Made by a program: the position numbers and the translations under genes. The notes below the pieces were generated by a model. The model was given only the letters and a program-made list of their open reading frames with translations, searched no databases and had not been told where the DNA came from. A stretch of DNA of 64,000 nucleotides from Mycolicibacterium moriokaense (GTDB lineage Bacteria; Actinomycetota; Actinomycetes; Mycobacteriales; Mycobacteriaceae), in NCBI RefSeq assembly GCF_003347205.1, contig NZ_QQBJ01000027.1:1-64000 (forward strand). Reading direction: 5' to 3'. Positions within the stretch are counted from its first letter, which is position 1, and every line of letters starts with the position of its first letter. Positions 7,953 through 16,411 of this stretch are shown here, one piece after another.

Positions 7953-9743
7953 TCAAGCCCCGCCGGCGGGCGTGTCGGGTTCCGGGTTGGGCGCCGGCGC
8001 CGAGGTCGTCGTCGTTGTTGGCGGGGTGGTGGTCTTCGTGGTTGTGGTCGTGGTCTTCGTCGTGGTGGTGGTCGTTGTCGTCGAGGTGGTCGTCGTCGTG
8101 GTCGTGCTGCTGGTCGTGGTCGGCGACGTCGTTGTGGTGGTGCTCGACGACGACGAGGAGGACGTCGTCGACGGCGGCGGCGGGGTGACGACGGTGGTGG
8201 TCGGCTGGCCGTCGGATCCGGTCACCGTGACCGTCGTCGGCTCCATCGATGTCTGGGGTTGGTCGGAGGGCCCGACGGAGAAGGTGGTGCTGGTCTCGGT
8301 GACCGGGCCGAGCACACCGCTGTTGCCCGTCAACGTGATCGCCAGCCCGCCGATCGCCAGCAGCGCCGCGATCGCCGCGGCGCCGAACAGAATCGGTGGC
8401 CGTTTGTACCATGGCAGCGGCGGCGGCTCCGACTCGTAGGGCGGTTCCTCGCCGGGGGTGAACGCCATCGGCGGCCGGGCCTCGGTGCGCCCCGAGTACA
8501 CGTCGGCGCCGTAATCCTCGCCCGTGTACGGCACCGGCTCGCCGCCCGGCGCATCGTCCTGCGACCAGGCCAGCGCGCGGTAGGTCGCGGACGGGGCGCC
8601 GTCGGACGCCGACTCGCTGGCGGCCAGCCCCGCCGCACCGGCCGCCCACGCGGCGGGCGCGATGCCCGTCGCCGCGTCGGAAGCCGCCGACAGCCCCGTC
8701 GGCGCGTCGGCCCCGAGATCCGCCTCGGCGAGCAGGGCGGCGCCCGCGGCGACGTTCAACTGCGACTGGGGCGTGGTGACGACCGGAACACGGAACTGCT
8801 CGGACAGCTGTGCGGTGACCAGCGGGATGGCTGCGCCGCCGCCCACCGTCGCCACCGCCGACAGGCTGGAAACGGCGATGTTGTTGCGGTACAACGTGTC
8901 CTGCACCAAAGCGAGCAAGCCGGACAGGGGTCCGGCGATGAGGTTGTCGAGTTCCGTGCGGGTCAGCCTGACGTCGGACCGGAAGCCGGGCAGGTCGACG
9001 GGCACCACCGCGGCCGTCTCCGCCGAGAGCCGCTCCTTCGCCTGCCTGCACTCGTCGCGCAGCGCGGTCAGCGAGCCGACCGCCGCGGTGCCCGCCGGAT
9101 CGGCGTTGTTGGCGTCGGCGACGCCTGCCAGCACGTGGTTGAGCACCGCCTGGTCGATCCCGTCGCCGGAGAACTCGCCGTACCTGACGGTTTGGCCGAT
9201 CGGCGTGAGCTCCGCGTTCGCCTCGGCCAATGTGATGCTGGTGCCGCTGCCGCCCAGGTCGACGAGCACGATGACGCCCGCGGGCAATCCCGGCGCGGCC
9301 TGCAGCGCGCTCAGCGCCGCGATCGAGTCCGGCACCAGCGCCGCGGGCACGCCACCCGGCGCGAGGCTCGGCTTGTCCCGCAGGGCGCCGCGCAGCGCGC
9401 CGATGACCGCGGGACCCCAGTGCGCAGGCACTGCGATGGCGATGGGTTGGCCGCCGCCGACCGTGGCGGCCATGGCGTCGAGCGCCTCGGCCAGCACGCG
9501 TTCGCCGCGGTGCGAGCTGCCGTCCTCGGCCACCAGAGCGACCGGATCACCGACCCGTTCGACGAAGCCGGTCAGCCTGACGCCGCCGGGTTGGTTCACC
9601 GCGGTGTTCTCGCCTGCGACGCCGACCGCGGGCGCCCGGTCTCCGAACAGCGTCAGCACCGCCCGTCGCATCACGGGCGGGCGGCCGACGCGCGCGGCCA
9701 CCAGGTTGGTCGACCCGATCGACAACCCGAGAGAATCGCTCAT
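7953..9743 (-). CDS. Hsp70-like ATPase-domain protein with membrane anchor and Thr-rich tail (copy 2)
   Basis: A 596-residue paralogue of the protein at 3363-5267. It has the same divergent nucleotide-binding motifs: LGLSIGSTNLV near residue 5, LVDLGGSGTSITL, and VATVGGGAAIPLV. A single membrane span follows the motif PWYKRPP, and the outer tail is dominated by long runs of threonine and serine, ending Pro-rich. The ATG at 9743 is chosen because AGGAG precedes it and the protein begins exactly at the Hsp70-like strand. It is the first gene of a probable operon with iniR and is divergent from the IniB-like gene at 9966. The Thr tail is a likely extracytoplasmic, possibly glycosylated linker; that is inference. 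Confidence 0.73.
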   Translation of the reverse strand: MSDSLGLSIGSTNLVAARVGRPPVMRRAVLTLFGDRAPAVGVAGENTAVNQPGGVRLTGFVERVGDPVALVAEDGSSHRGERVLAEALDAMAATVGGGQPIAIAVPAHWGPAVIGALRGALRDKPSLAPGGVPAALVPDSIAALSALQAAPGLPAGVIVLVDLGGSGTSITLAEANAELTPIGQTVRYGEFSGDGIDQAVLNHVLAGVADANNADPAGTAAVGSLTALRDECRQAKERLSAETAAVVPVDLPGFRSDVRLTRTELDNLIAGPLSGLLALVQDTLYRNNIAVSSLSAVATVGGGAAIPLVTAQLSEQFRVPVVTTPQSQLNVAAGAALLAEADLGADAPTGLSAASDAATGIAPAAWAAGAAGLAASESASDGAPSATYRALAWSQDDAPGGEPVPYTGEDYGADVYSGRTEARPPMAFTPGEEPPYESEPPPLPWYKRPPILFGAAAIAALLAIGGLAITLTGNSGVLGPVTETSTTFSVGPSDQPQTSMEPTTVTVTGSDGQPTTTVVTPPPPSTTSSSSSSSTTTTTSPTTTSSTTTTTTTSTTTTTTTTKTTTTTTKTTTPPTTTTTSAPAPNPEPDTPAGGA

Positions 9744-9807
9744 GCGCCACTCCTGTGTTCGGCCGTCCCTCACGATAGCGGCCGAGGACCCGCCGAACAC
9801 GCTGATC

Positions 9808-9846
9808 CCCCTAGTGGCGCGAAACCCCTAACGACGAGTCCCCTAA
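9808..9846. promoter_or_regulatory. Three CCCCTA repeats between Hsp70-like copy 2 and the IniB-like gene
   Basis: CCCCTA occurs at 9808-9813, 9825-9830 and 9840-9845, the last two as CCCCTAAC, within the 222-bp divergent intergenic region. Spacing is 17 and 15 bp. The same motif is found upstream of iniB and of Hsp70-like copy 1. Sharing across three promoters of one functional block argues for a common regulator. Confidence 0.65.
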
Positions 9847-9965
9847 CGCCCCAAGCGCGGTGCCGGGTTTCGCACCGATCACGGGTCGACCTGCGGCTGG
9901 ATACCATCGTGAGCATTCCAGTGGGCACTTGTCCCACGCTGTCGCGATCCGAAAGAAGGTGTGTC

Positions 9966-10520
9966 ATGGCAAACCCGCTACTCGACTTTGTCATGTCGCT
10001 GGTGCGGGACCCTGACGCCGCCGCCCACTATGCCGCCGATCCCGCAGGCGCCATCGATGCTGCCCACCTCACCGATGTGACCAGCGCGGACGTTAACGCG
10101 CTGATTCCGGTTGTGGCGGACTCGTTGTCGACGGCCGCGCCGACGACCGGCGCCGATCTGCTGGCCGGCGATCCGGGCGGCAACGTCTGGTCCAGCGGGG
10201 CGGCGACCGCGGCCTTCGACGCGTTCGACGACCACGTGTCGGTGCCTGCCGTCGATGACGCGCACAGCGTGGTGGCCAACGTCATCGACGAACCCGAGCA
10301 GTCGGTGCATGCGGGCCTCGACGCCGTGCACGACGCGGGAATTCCGGCCGTCGCCGACTTCGACGATCCGTCAGCCCAGCTCACAGGGGGAGTCATCGAC
10401 GACGCACCGCTGACGGACGACGCCGGTCACGCCGACTGGCAGCCGGTGGTCGACGACATCCATCACCACCTGGACACCGGCCTGGACCACGGCGATACCG
10501 GTCTGGACCTCTTTGACTGA
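9966..10520 (+). CDS. IniB-like N-terminal-domain protein
   Basis: A 184-residue acidic protein. The first 70 residues (LLDFVMSLVRDPDAAAHYAA and the following Ala/Asp-rich part) resemble the start of the IniB protein encoded 270 bp downstream, and also the Rv0340 position in M. tuberculosis. The remainder is rich in Asp, Val, His and Ala and has no recognisable catalytic motif. The ATG at 9966 follows GAAAGAAGG. It probably begins a short transcript ended by the hairpin at 10540-10567. It shares the CCCCTAA-bearing region with the divergent Hsp70-like gene. Function unknown; envelope-stress induced by inference. Confidence 0.75.
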   Translation: MANPLLDFVMSLVRDPDAAAHYAADPAGAIDAAHLTDVTSADVNALIPVVADSLSTAAPTTGADLLAGDPGGNVWSSGAATAAFDAFDDHVSVPAVDDAHSVVANVIDEPEQSVHAGLDAVHDAGIPAVADFDDPSAQLTGGVIDDAPLTDDAGHADWQPVVDDIHHHLDTGLDHGDTGLDLFD

Positions 10521-10539
10521 GCTCACCAGTACCTCGATG

Positions 10540-10567
10540 ACGGCGCGGCCACCTGTGGTCGCGCCGT
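10540..10567 (+). terminator. Hairpin terminator after the IniB-like gene
   Basis: Arms ACGGCGCGGCCA and TGGTCGCGCCGT pair over 12 bp with one G-T wobble around a 4-base loop, followed by TCTTCGTCT. It lies 20 bp after the stop codon and 220 bp before iniB, so it probably separates the two transcripts. Confidence 0.7.
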
Positions 10568-10621
10568 TCTTCGTCTGCAGAAAAGCCGCTGAGCTGGCCA
10601 AACACCCCTGCCTCCCGGCAC

Positions 10622-10643
10622 CCCCTAATCCCCTAATGGGGGG
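10622..10643. promoter_or_regulatory. Tandem CCCCTAAT repeats upstream of iniB
   Basis: Two contiguous CCCCTAAT units (10622-10629 and 10630-10637) run into GGGGGG, so that AATCCCC and GGGGATT also form an inverted repeat. The element lies about 150 bp upstream of the iniB start and shares its hexamer with the two other ini-block regulatory regions. The iniBAC promoter of M. tuberculosis is known to respond to cell-wall inhibitors; whether this element mediates that is inference. Confidence 0.6.
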
Positions 10644-10787
10644 ATTCGAAGGATCCCGGCATGGGGTCCCGTAGGGACGGGTGTCCACCCCGTTTCCGAT
10701 GGGTTGCGGGGTCCATAACGTAGTTCCCAGATCGCCGGACAGGCCGGTGACGACCACAAGAAGCAACACACAGAAAGGCTTGTGACG

Positions 10788-11873
10788 ATGACGAACCCCA
10801 TCTCCTTCCTGTTCGACTGGCTCCTCGGCCTGACCCGCCCCGGTGCCGACCCCAACGACATCCGCGCCTTCGTCGCCAACCCGACGCAGGCCGCCTCCCA
10901 GGCGATGGGCGCCGCGGTCACCCAGGCGCAGCTGACGCAGGCCGCATCCGCGGTCGTCGCGCCCGCCGCCGTCTACGGTGGCGCCAACCCGATCCAGGCG
11001 CTGCAGCACACGGTCGCCGACAACAACGGTCTGTCGTTCGCGCCGCAGCGGGTGTTCGCCCCCGAGACGAACACCGACTTCGCCAGCCACAACAACGTCC
11101 CGGTCGCCAGCGGCAACGACATCGGCAGCCCGCGCGCCGGCGAGGACGTTCAGCAGGGCGTCGGCAACGTCGACCTGAGCTTCGGCGACTTCACCTTCGG
11201 TGACAAGAACACCGCCTCCGACGGCAGCGTGATCAACACCGGCAACGCCGGCGACATCGACAACACCAACGTCCGCGGCGACGGCAACATCACCGGCGAC
11301 CACAACAGCGGGGCCAACACCGGCGATGTGTATGCCGGCCAGGGCTCCAACGTGCAGGCCGGCGGCAAGAACAACGACCTGGACGACAACAGCCACGACG
11401 TGAACACCCAGGCGGGTGGCGACGTGGCCACCAACACCGGCAGCGGGCAGAACACCCAGGTCGGTGACATCGACAGCCACGGCGGCGGTGCCGCGGGCGG
11501 CGACGGTGGAAACAGCGGTGGCCTCATCAACGTCGGCGGCCACGGGGGCGGCGGCGGGGATGCGGCAGGCGGTTCGGGTGGCGGCGTGATCATCGCGCCG
11601 ACGCAGAACACCAGCAGCAACAACCAGGCCAACAGCAACAACGAGGCCAACAGCCACAACCAGTCGGCCGGTGACGACCTGAGCAACGTGAACGCGTCGC
11701 ACTCGCAGGCCCCGGTGGCCGTCGGCAACGAGGACAACGACCTCTCCGGTGGCGACCAGACCAACGTCAACGCTCCGGTGCACGGCGGTGTCGACTCCAG
11801 CCACGACGACAACTCCACCCACCACACGGTCGATCACCAGGTCGAGACCCACATCGACGCCGGGTTGTTCTGA
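10788..11873 (+). CDS. iniB: IniB, isoniazid-inducible Gly/Asn-rich protein
   Basis: A 361-residue protein. Its N-terminal 80 residues form the IniB/IniB-like domain (ISFLFDWLLGLTRP at the start, Ala/Gln-rich helices). The rest is low complexity, rich in Gly, Asn, Asp and Ser with many GDxN-type short repeats. iniB is the first gene of the envelope-stress operon iniBAC; the molecular role of IniB is unknown. I chose the ATG at 10788 over a GTG at 10782 because AGAAAGG then lies at a proper distance. iniA begins 78 bp downstream on the same strand. Confidence 0.85.
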   Translation: MTNPISFLFDWLLGLTRPGADPNDIRAFVANPTQAASQAMGAAVTQAQLTQAASAVVAPAAVYGGANPIQALQHTVADNNGLSFAPQRVFAPETNTDFASHNNVPVASGNDIGSPRAGEDVQQGVGNVDLSFGDFTFGDKNTASDGSVINTGNAGDIDNTNVRGDGNITGDHNSGANTGDVYAGQGSNVQAGGKNNDLDDNSHDVNTQAGGDVATNTGSGQNTQVGDIDSHGGGAAGGDGGNSGGLINVGGHGGGGGDAAGGSGGGVIIAPTQNTSSNNQANSNNEANSHNQSAGDDLSNVNASHSQAPVAVGNEDNDLSGGDQTNVNAPVHGGVDSSHDDNSTHHTVDHQVETHIDAGLF

Positions 11874-11951
11874 GCCGCATAACCGAACAGCGCAGCTGGC
11901 GGGGATCGTTATCCGGTCCCCGCCAGTTGGCGCGTCTACCGTGGGGGCACC

Positions 11952-13799
11952 ATGACGCAACCCAATGACCCGCGCAACGTGAAGGTCATTCTCGAGCTGA
12001 TCGACCACACTCGAAAGATCGCCGAGGCCAACGACCGCGCCGACCTGGCCGAGCGGCTGGAGCGGGCCAGGGTGCGGATCTCCGACCCGCAGATCCGCGT
12101 GGTGATCGCCGGCCAACTCAAACAGGGCAAGAGCCAATTGCTCAACTCGCTGCTCAACGTGCCGGTGGCGCGCGTCGGCGACGACGAGACGACCGTGCTG
12201 GCCACCGTGGTGTCGTATTCGGAGCAGGTGTCGGCGCAGTTGATCGTCGCCTCGCCCGACGGCGCCGAACCGTCGGTGATCCCGATCCCGCCCGCACACC
12301 TCAAGAACGATCTGCGTCGGGCGCCGGAGGCCGGCGGCCGCGAGGTGTTGCGGGTCGAGGTGACCGCCAACAGCCCGCTTCTCCAGCGAGGCCTGGCGTT
12401 CATCGACACCCCCGGTGTCGGTGGCCACGGGCAGCCGCACCTGTCGGCCACGCTGGGCCTGCTGCCTGACGCCGACGCGATGCTGATGATCAGCGACACC
12501 AGCCAGGAGTTCACCGAACCCGAGATGCGGTTCATCCGGCAGGCCTACGAGATCTGCCCCGTGGCCGCGATCGTCGCGACGAAGACCGACCTCTACCCCT
12601 ACTGGCGCGACATCGTCGCCGCCAACCACGCCCACCTGCAACGGGCGCGCCTCTCGCTGCCGGTGATCCCCGCCTCGTCGCTGCTGCGCGGCCACGCGCT
12701 CGCCACCAACGACAAGGAACTCAACGAGGAGTCCAACTTCCCGGCCGTCGTCAAGTTCCTCAGCGAGCAGGTGCTGTCCAGGCAGAACGACCGGATCCGC
12801 GACCAGGTTCTGGCTGAAATTCGTTCGGCCGCAGAGCATCTGACACTCAAGGCCGATTCCGAGCTGTCGGCGGTCAACGATCCCGACACGCTGGACCGGC
12901 TGAAGGACGAGCTGGAACGGCGTAAGGAGGACGCGCAGGAGGCTCTGCAGCAGACCGCCCTGTGGCAGCAGGTGCTCAACGACGGCATCGCCGATCTGAC
13001 GTCGGACGTCGACCACGACCTGCGGGCGCGGTTCCGGGCGATCACCCAGCACACCGAGAAGGTGATCGACGAGTGCGACCCGGCCAACCACTGGGCGGAG
13101 ATCGGCGCCGAGATCGAGGACGCGGTCGCCACCGCCGTCGGTGACAACTTCGTCTGGGCCTACCAGCGCGCCGAGGCGCTGGCCGAAGAGGTCGGCCGCA
13201 CGTTCGTCGAGGTCGGACTGGACGCGGTGAAGATCCCCGACATCGACGCCAAGGAGATGGGCGCCGGGTTCGGCGAACTGAAGTCGCTGGCGAGGCTGGA
13301 GGCCAAACCCATCAAGGCCGGGCACAAGGTGATCACCGGCATGCGCGGCTCCTACGGCGGTGTGCTGATGTTCGGCATGCTGACCTCCTTCGCCGGGCTG
13401 GGCATGTTCAACCCGCTGTCGCTGGGCGCCGGACTTCTGTTGGGCCGCAAGGCCTACAAGGAGGACATGGAGAACCGGATGCTGCGGGTGCGCAATGAGG
13501 CGAAGATGAACATGCGCCGGTTCGTCGACGACGTCGCGTTCGTCGTCGGCAAGGAGTCCCGGGACCGGCTCAAGGGGATCCAGCGTCAGATCCGCGACCA
13601 CTACCGCGGTATCGCCAACCAGGCCACCCGCTCGCTCAACGAGTCGCTGCAGGCGACGCTGACGGCCGCCAAGCTCGAGGAGAACGAGCGCAACAGCCGG
13701 GTCTCCGAGCTGGAACGCCAGCTCAACATCCTCGGCCAGGTCGTCGACCACGCGAACAAGCTGGCGGCGGCCGCACCCGAGCCCGTGGCGAGCAGCTGA
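11952..13799 (+). CDS. iniA: IniA, bacterial dynamin-like GTPase
   Basis: A 615-residue dynamin-family GTPase. The G1 loop GQLKQGKS is at 54-61, G3 DTPGVGG at 152-158 and G4 TKTD at 210-213. Helical middle-domain sequence follows, then a hydrophobic stretch near 470-500 (GVLMFGMLTSFAGLGMF) that fits the membrane-inserting paddle, and a C-terminal helix region. IniA is known to be induced by isoniazid and ethambutol and to remodel membranes after GTP hydrolysis. Length and order with iniB and iniC match M. tuberculosis Rv0342. Confidence 0.93.
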   Translation: MTQPNDPRNVKVILELIDHTRKIAEANDRADLAERLERARVRISDPQIRVVIAGQLKQGKSQLLNSLLNVPVARVGDDETTVLATVVSYSEQVSAQLIVASPDGAEPSVIPIPPAHLKNDLRRAPEAGGREVLRVEVTANSPLLQRGLAFIDTPGVGGHGQPHLSATLGLLPDADAMLMISDTSQEFTEPEMRFIRQAYEICPVAAIVATKTDLYPYWRDIVAANHAHLQRARLSLPVIPASSLLRGHALATNDKELNEESNFPAVVKFLSEQVLSRQNDRIRDQVLAEIRSAAEHLTLKADSELSAVNDPDTLDRLKDELERRKEDAQEALQQTALWQQVLNDGIADLTSDVDHDLRARFRAITQHTEKVIDECDPANHWAEIGAEIEDAVATAVGDNFVWAYQRAEALAEEVGRTFVEVGLDAVKIPDIDAKEMGAGFGELKSLARLEAKPIKAGHKVITGMRGSYGGVLMFGMLTSFAGLGMFNPLSLGAGLLLGRKAYKEDMENRMLRVRNEAKMNMRRFVDDVAFVVGKESRDRLKGIQRQIRDHYRGIANQATRSLNESLQATLTAAKLEENERNSRVSELERQLNILGQVVDHANKLAAAAPEPVASS

Positions 13800-13845
13800 C
13801 CCCACCGGCGGTGCCCGGCCCCGGTGCCTAAGCTGGTTGACCGGT

Positions 13846-15330
13846 ATGAGCACGAGCGATCAGGTGCGCGCGATCCTGGGCGGCACCACTGCGGCCTACA
13901 GGGCCGATCCGGCATACCGCCAGCGCCCCGACGTGCACAACGAGCTGGAGCGAATCGGGCGCCGACTCAACCAGCCCATCCGCATCGCCTTGGCGGGCAC
14001 GCTGAAGGCGGGCAAGTCGACGCTGGTGAACGCTCTTGTCGGCGAAGACATTGCGCCCACCGATGCCACCGAGGCCACCCGCATCGTGACCTGGTTCCGC
14101 AACGGTCCGACCCCGAAGGTCACCGCGAACCACCGCGGCGGCCGGCGGTCCAACGTGCCGATCGCCCGCAACGGCGGTCTGACCTTCGACTTCGCCACCC
14201 TGGACCCCACCGACGTCGTCGACCTGGACGTCGAGTGGCCTGCCGCCGAGCTGATCGACACCACGATCATCGACACCCCCGGCACGTCCTCGCTGTCGCC
14301 GGACGTGTCGCAGCGGACCCTGCAGCTCCTGGTGCCCGAGGACGGCGTCCCTCGCGTCGATGCCGTCGTGTTCCTGCTGCGCACGCTGAACGCCGCCGAC
14401 ATCGCGCTGCTCAAGCAGATCGGTGAGCTGGTCGGCGGCTCGACCGGGGCACTGGGTGTCATCGGGGTGGCCTCGCGCGCCGACGAGATCGGGGCGGGCC
14501 GGATCGACGCGATGCTGTCGGCCGGGGACGTGGCGAAGCGGTTCACGTCCGAGATGGACAAGACGGGCATCTGCCAGGCCGTCGTTCCGGTGTCGGGGCT
14601 GCTGGCGCTGACCGCGCGCACCCTGCGACAGAGCGAGTACGTGGCGCTGGAGAAGCTGGCCGGGGTGAACGCCGCCGAACTGGCGAAGGCGATGCTGTCG
14701 GTCGACCGGTTCGTCCGCGAGGACAGCGCGCTGCCCGTCGATGCGCCCACCCGCGCGGCGCTGCTGCACCGGTTCGGCATGTTCGGCCTGCGGATCTCCA
14801 TCGCCGTGTTGCGTACCGGGGTCACCGACTCCGTCGGGCTGGCCGACGAGCTGCTCGAACGCAGCGGCCTGGTGGCGCTGCGGGACGTGATCGACCAGCA
14901 GTTCGCCCAGCGCTCGGACCTGCTGAAGGCGCATACGGCGTTGCTGTCGCTGCGCCGCTTCGTGCAGAACAACCCGATCTACGCGACGCCGTACATCCTG
15001 GCCGACATCGAACCGCTGCTCGCCGACACCCACGCCTTCGAGGAGCTGCGGCTGCTGAGCCAACTGCGTTCCCGCCCAACGACATTGACTGACGACGAGG
15101 TCGTCTCACTGCGACGGATCATCGGCGGCTCCGGCACCGACGCCGCCAGCAGGCTGGGGTTGGGGCCCGACGACCCGTATGACGGCCCACGCGCCGCGTT
15201 CGCCGCGGCGCAACGCTGGCGGCGGCGCGCCGATCACCCGCTCAACGACCCCTTCACCACCCGCGCCTGTCGCGCCGCGGTGCGCAGCGCCGAGGCGATG
15301 GTGGCCGAATACGCGGCCAGGGGCCGTTAG
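13846..15330 (+). CDS. iniC: IniC, second dynamin-like GTPase of iniBAC
   Basis: A 494-residue GTPase paralogous to IniA. G1 is GTLKAGKS at 51-58, the switch region contains TDATEATRIVTWF, G3 is IDTPGTSS, and the usual G4 TKxD is replaced by SRAD. It lacks the obvious paddle hydrophobic stretch of IniA. The ATG at 13846 gives the family N-terminus (MSTSDQVRAIL); a TTG 9 bp upstream is also in frame. It lies 46 bp after iniA and its last bases overlap the end of the convergent gene at 15327. It probably acts with IniA in membrane maintenance under envelope stress. Confidence 0.9.
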   Translation: MSTSDQVRAILGGTTAAYRADPAYRQRPDVHNELERIGRRLNQPIRIALAGTLKAGKSTLVNALVGEDIAPTDATEATRIVTWFRNGPTPKVTANHRGGRRSNVPIARNGGLTFDFATLDPTDVVDLDVEWPAAELIDTTIIDTPGTSSLSPDVSQRTLQLLVPEDGVPRVDAVVFLLRTLNAADIALLKQIGELVGGSTGALGVIGVASRADEIGAGRIDAMLSAGDVAKRFTSEMDKTGICQAVVPVSGLLALTARTLRQSEYVALEKLAGVNAAELAKAMLSVDRFVREDSALPVDAPTRAALLHRFGMFGLRISIAVLRTGVTDSVGLADELLERSGLVALRDVIDQQFAQRSDLLKAHTALLSLRRFVQNNPIYATPYILADIEPLLADTHAFEELRLLSQLRSRPTTLTDDEVVSLRRIIGGSGTDAASRLGLGPDDPYDGPRAAFAAAQRWRRRADHPLNDPFTTRACRAAVRSAEAMVAEYAARGR

Positions 15331-15866
15331 CCGCCGGCGCCCGGAATCTGCGGGATCGTCGGGATATTCGGGAACCGGCGACTGCTCGACTGCGTCACCG
15401 TCTCGGTGACGGTGCTGGTCTGGGTCGACGTCTCGGTGCTGGGCGCGGCCGTGGTCGTCGGCGTCTCGGTGACGGTCTGGGTCTCCGTGGACGGCGGCTG
15501 AGTGGTCTCGGTGACGGTCTCGCCGGGCGCGACCGCGGGCGCCGAGGTGGGCGTCGTCGGGGTGGTGGGTGTCGTCGACGTGGTGGGCGTCGTCGTGGTG
15601 GTGTCGGTGGTGTTCGAGGTGTCGCTCGACAGCAGGCTCACCGACAGCCACACGATCAGGGCGATCAGCAGCGCGATGAGTGCGCCGAAGCCGATGAGCG
15701 CGGGAGGTTTGCGGTACCACGGCGTCTCCGGCTCAGGTTGCTGGCCGAATCCGCCGGTGTCGCTGTAGGCACTGTAGGCACTCTGGTCGCCATAGTTGGC
15801 GGCATAGGCCGTGGGTTCGCTGTCCGAGTAGTTGTTCGGATCGTCGGGAGGTCCGTATCGCGCCAC
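15327..15866 (-). CDS. Single-span membrane protein with Thr-rich outer domain
   Basis: A 179-residue protein: an acidic Tyr/Ser-rich N-terminus, the motif PWYRKPP directly before a membrane span (ALIGFGALIALLIALIVW), then about 90 residues of Thr, Ser and Pro with TVTET repeats. The C-terminus ends Pro/Ile/Gly-rich. The juxtamembrane motif and tail composition closely match those of Hsp70-like copy 2 (PWYKRPP), as though the same anchor-and-tail module is used without the ATPase domain. It converges on iniC with a 4-bp overlap and probably shares a transcript with the gene at 15886. Confidence 0.7.
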   Translation of the reverse strand: MARYGPPDDPNNYSDSEPTAYAANYGDQSAYSAYSDTGGFGQQPEPETPWYRKPPALIGFGALIALLIALIVWLSVSLLSSDTSNTTDTTTTTPTTSTTPTTPTTPTSAPAVAPGETVTETTQPPSTETQTVTETPTTTAAPSTETSTQTSTVTETVTQSSSRRFPNIPTIPQIPGAGG

Positions 15867-15885
15867 GGGGTTCGATAGTAGGCGC

Positions 15886-16371
15886 TCAGCCGAACGGGCC
15901 CGGACCCAGTGTGCGGGTGATGTTGAAGCGCGGCCGCCGCGAGGTGGGGCCGCCGGAGTTGTCCTCGGTTTGCCGTTGCCGTGTCCGGGTGGACGGCGCG
16001 CTGCTGCTCTCGCTGCTCTCGCTGCCGCTGGTGGTCGAGGAGCCCGACGTCGTCGGCCCGGTCGGCCCGTTGATCTCCGTGGTGGACAGTGGCGGGGTGG
16101 TGGTGATGGTCGATGTGGTCGTGCTGGCCGACGTGCCGGATGTGGCCGACGAGAACGAAGGATCGGAGAACGTGGTGGGGGATCGGGGCTCGTCGGTGCC
16201 GGTCACGAACATGACCGCGGCGACGAGAACGGCGATGACGGCGATGCCCGCCGCGCTGGCGCCCACCACCGCTCGCGTCGAGTTGTGCCAGGGTTCCTCG
16301 GGTTCGTCGCCTCCGAACTCGTTCACGAATTCGTCCCTGTCGAATTCGTCATCGAGATCCGGCCCCGTCAC
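15886..16371 (-). CDS. Single-span membrane protein with Ser/Thr-rich outer domain
   Basis: A 161-residue protein with a strongly acidic N-terminus (DLDDEFDRDEFVNEF), one membrane span (AVVGASAAGIAVIAVLVAAVM) and an extracytoplasmic Ser/Thr-rich region ending with basic residues. It has the same overall plan as its downstream neighbour, 19 bp away. No enzymatic motif is visible. Position behind iniC suggests an envelope role, but there is no direct evidence. Confidence 0.68.
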   Translation of the reverse strand: MTGPDLDDEFDRDEFVNEFGGDEPEEPWHNSTRAVVGASAAGIAVIAVLVAAVMFVTGTDEPRSPTTFSDPSFSSATSGTSASTTTSTITTTPPLSTTEINGPTGPTTSGSSTTSGSESSESSSAPSTRTRQRQTEDNSGGPTSRRPRFNITRTLGPGPFG

Positions 16372-16411
16372 GGCAATTGATGTTAAACCCCCGACCTGCG
16401 GCGACGCCCGG

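Noticed and set aside
7970-8200. Simple-sequence run (GTCGTC and related) that looks like a repeat array
   Set aside because: It is the Thr-rich coding tail of the Hsp70-like protein, with irregular codon units; no CRISPR-like repeat-spacer order.
7605-9965. N-terminal extension of the IniB-like gene opposite iniR and Hsp70-like copy 2
   Set aside because: It is antisense to two real genes; the start at 9966 has a good ribosome-binding site and the IniB-like domain begins there.
10371-13853. A 1160-codon open frame on the minus strand opposite iniB and iniA
   Set aside because: It mirrors two well-supported genes, has the low-complexity composition of a high-GC shadow frame (Val, Leu, Arg, His rich) and no domain.
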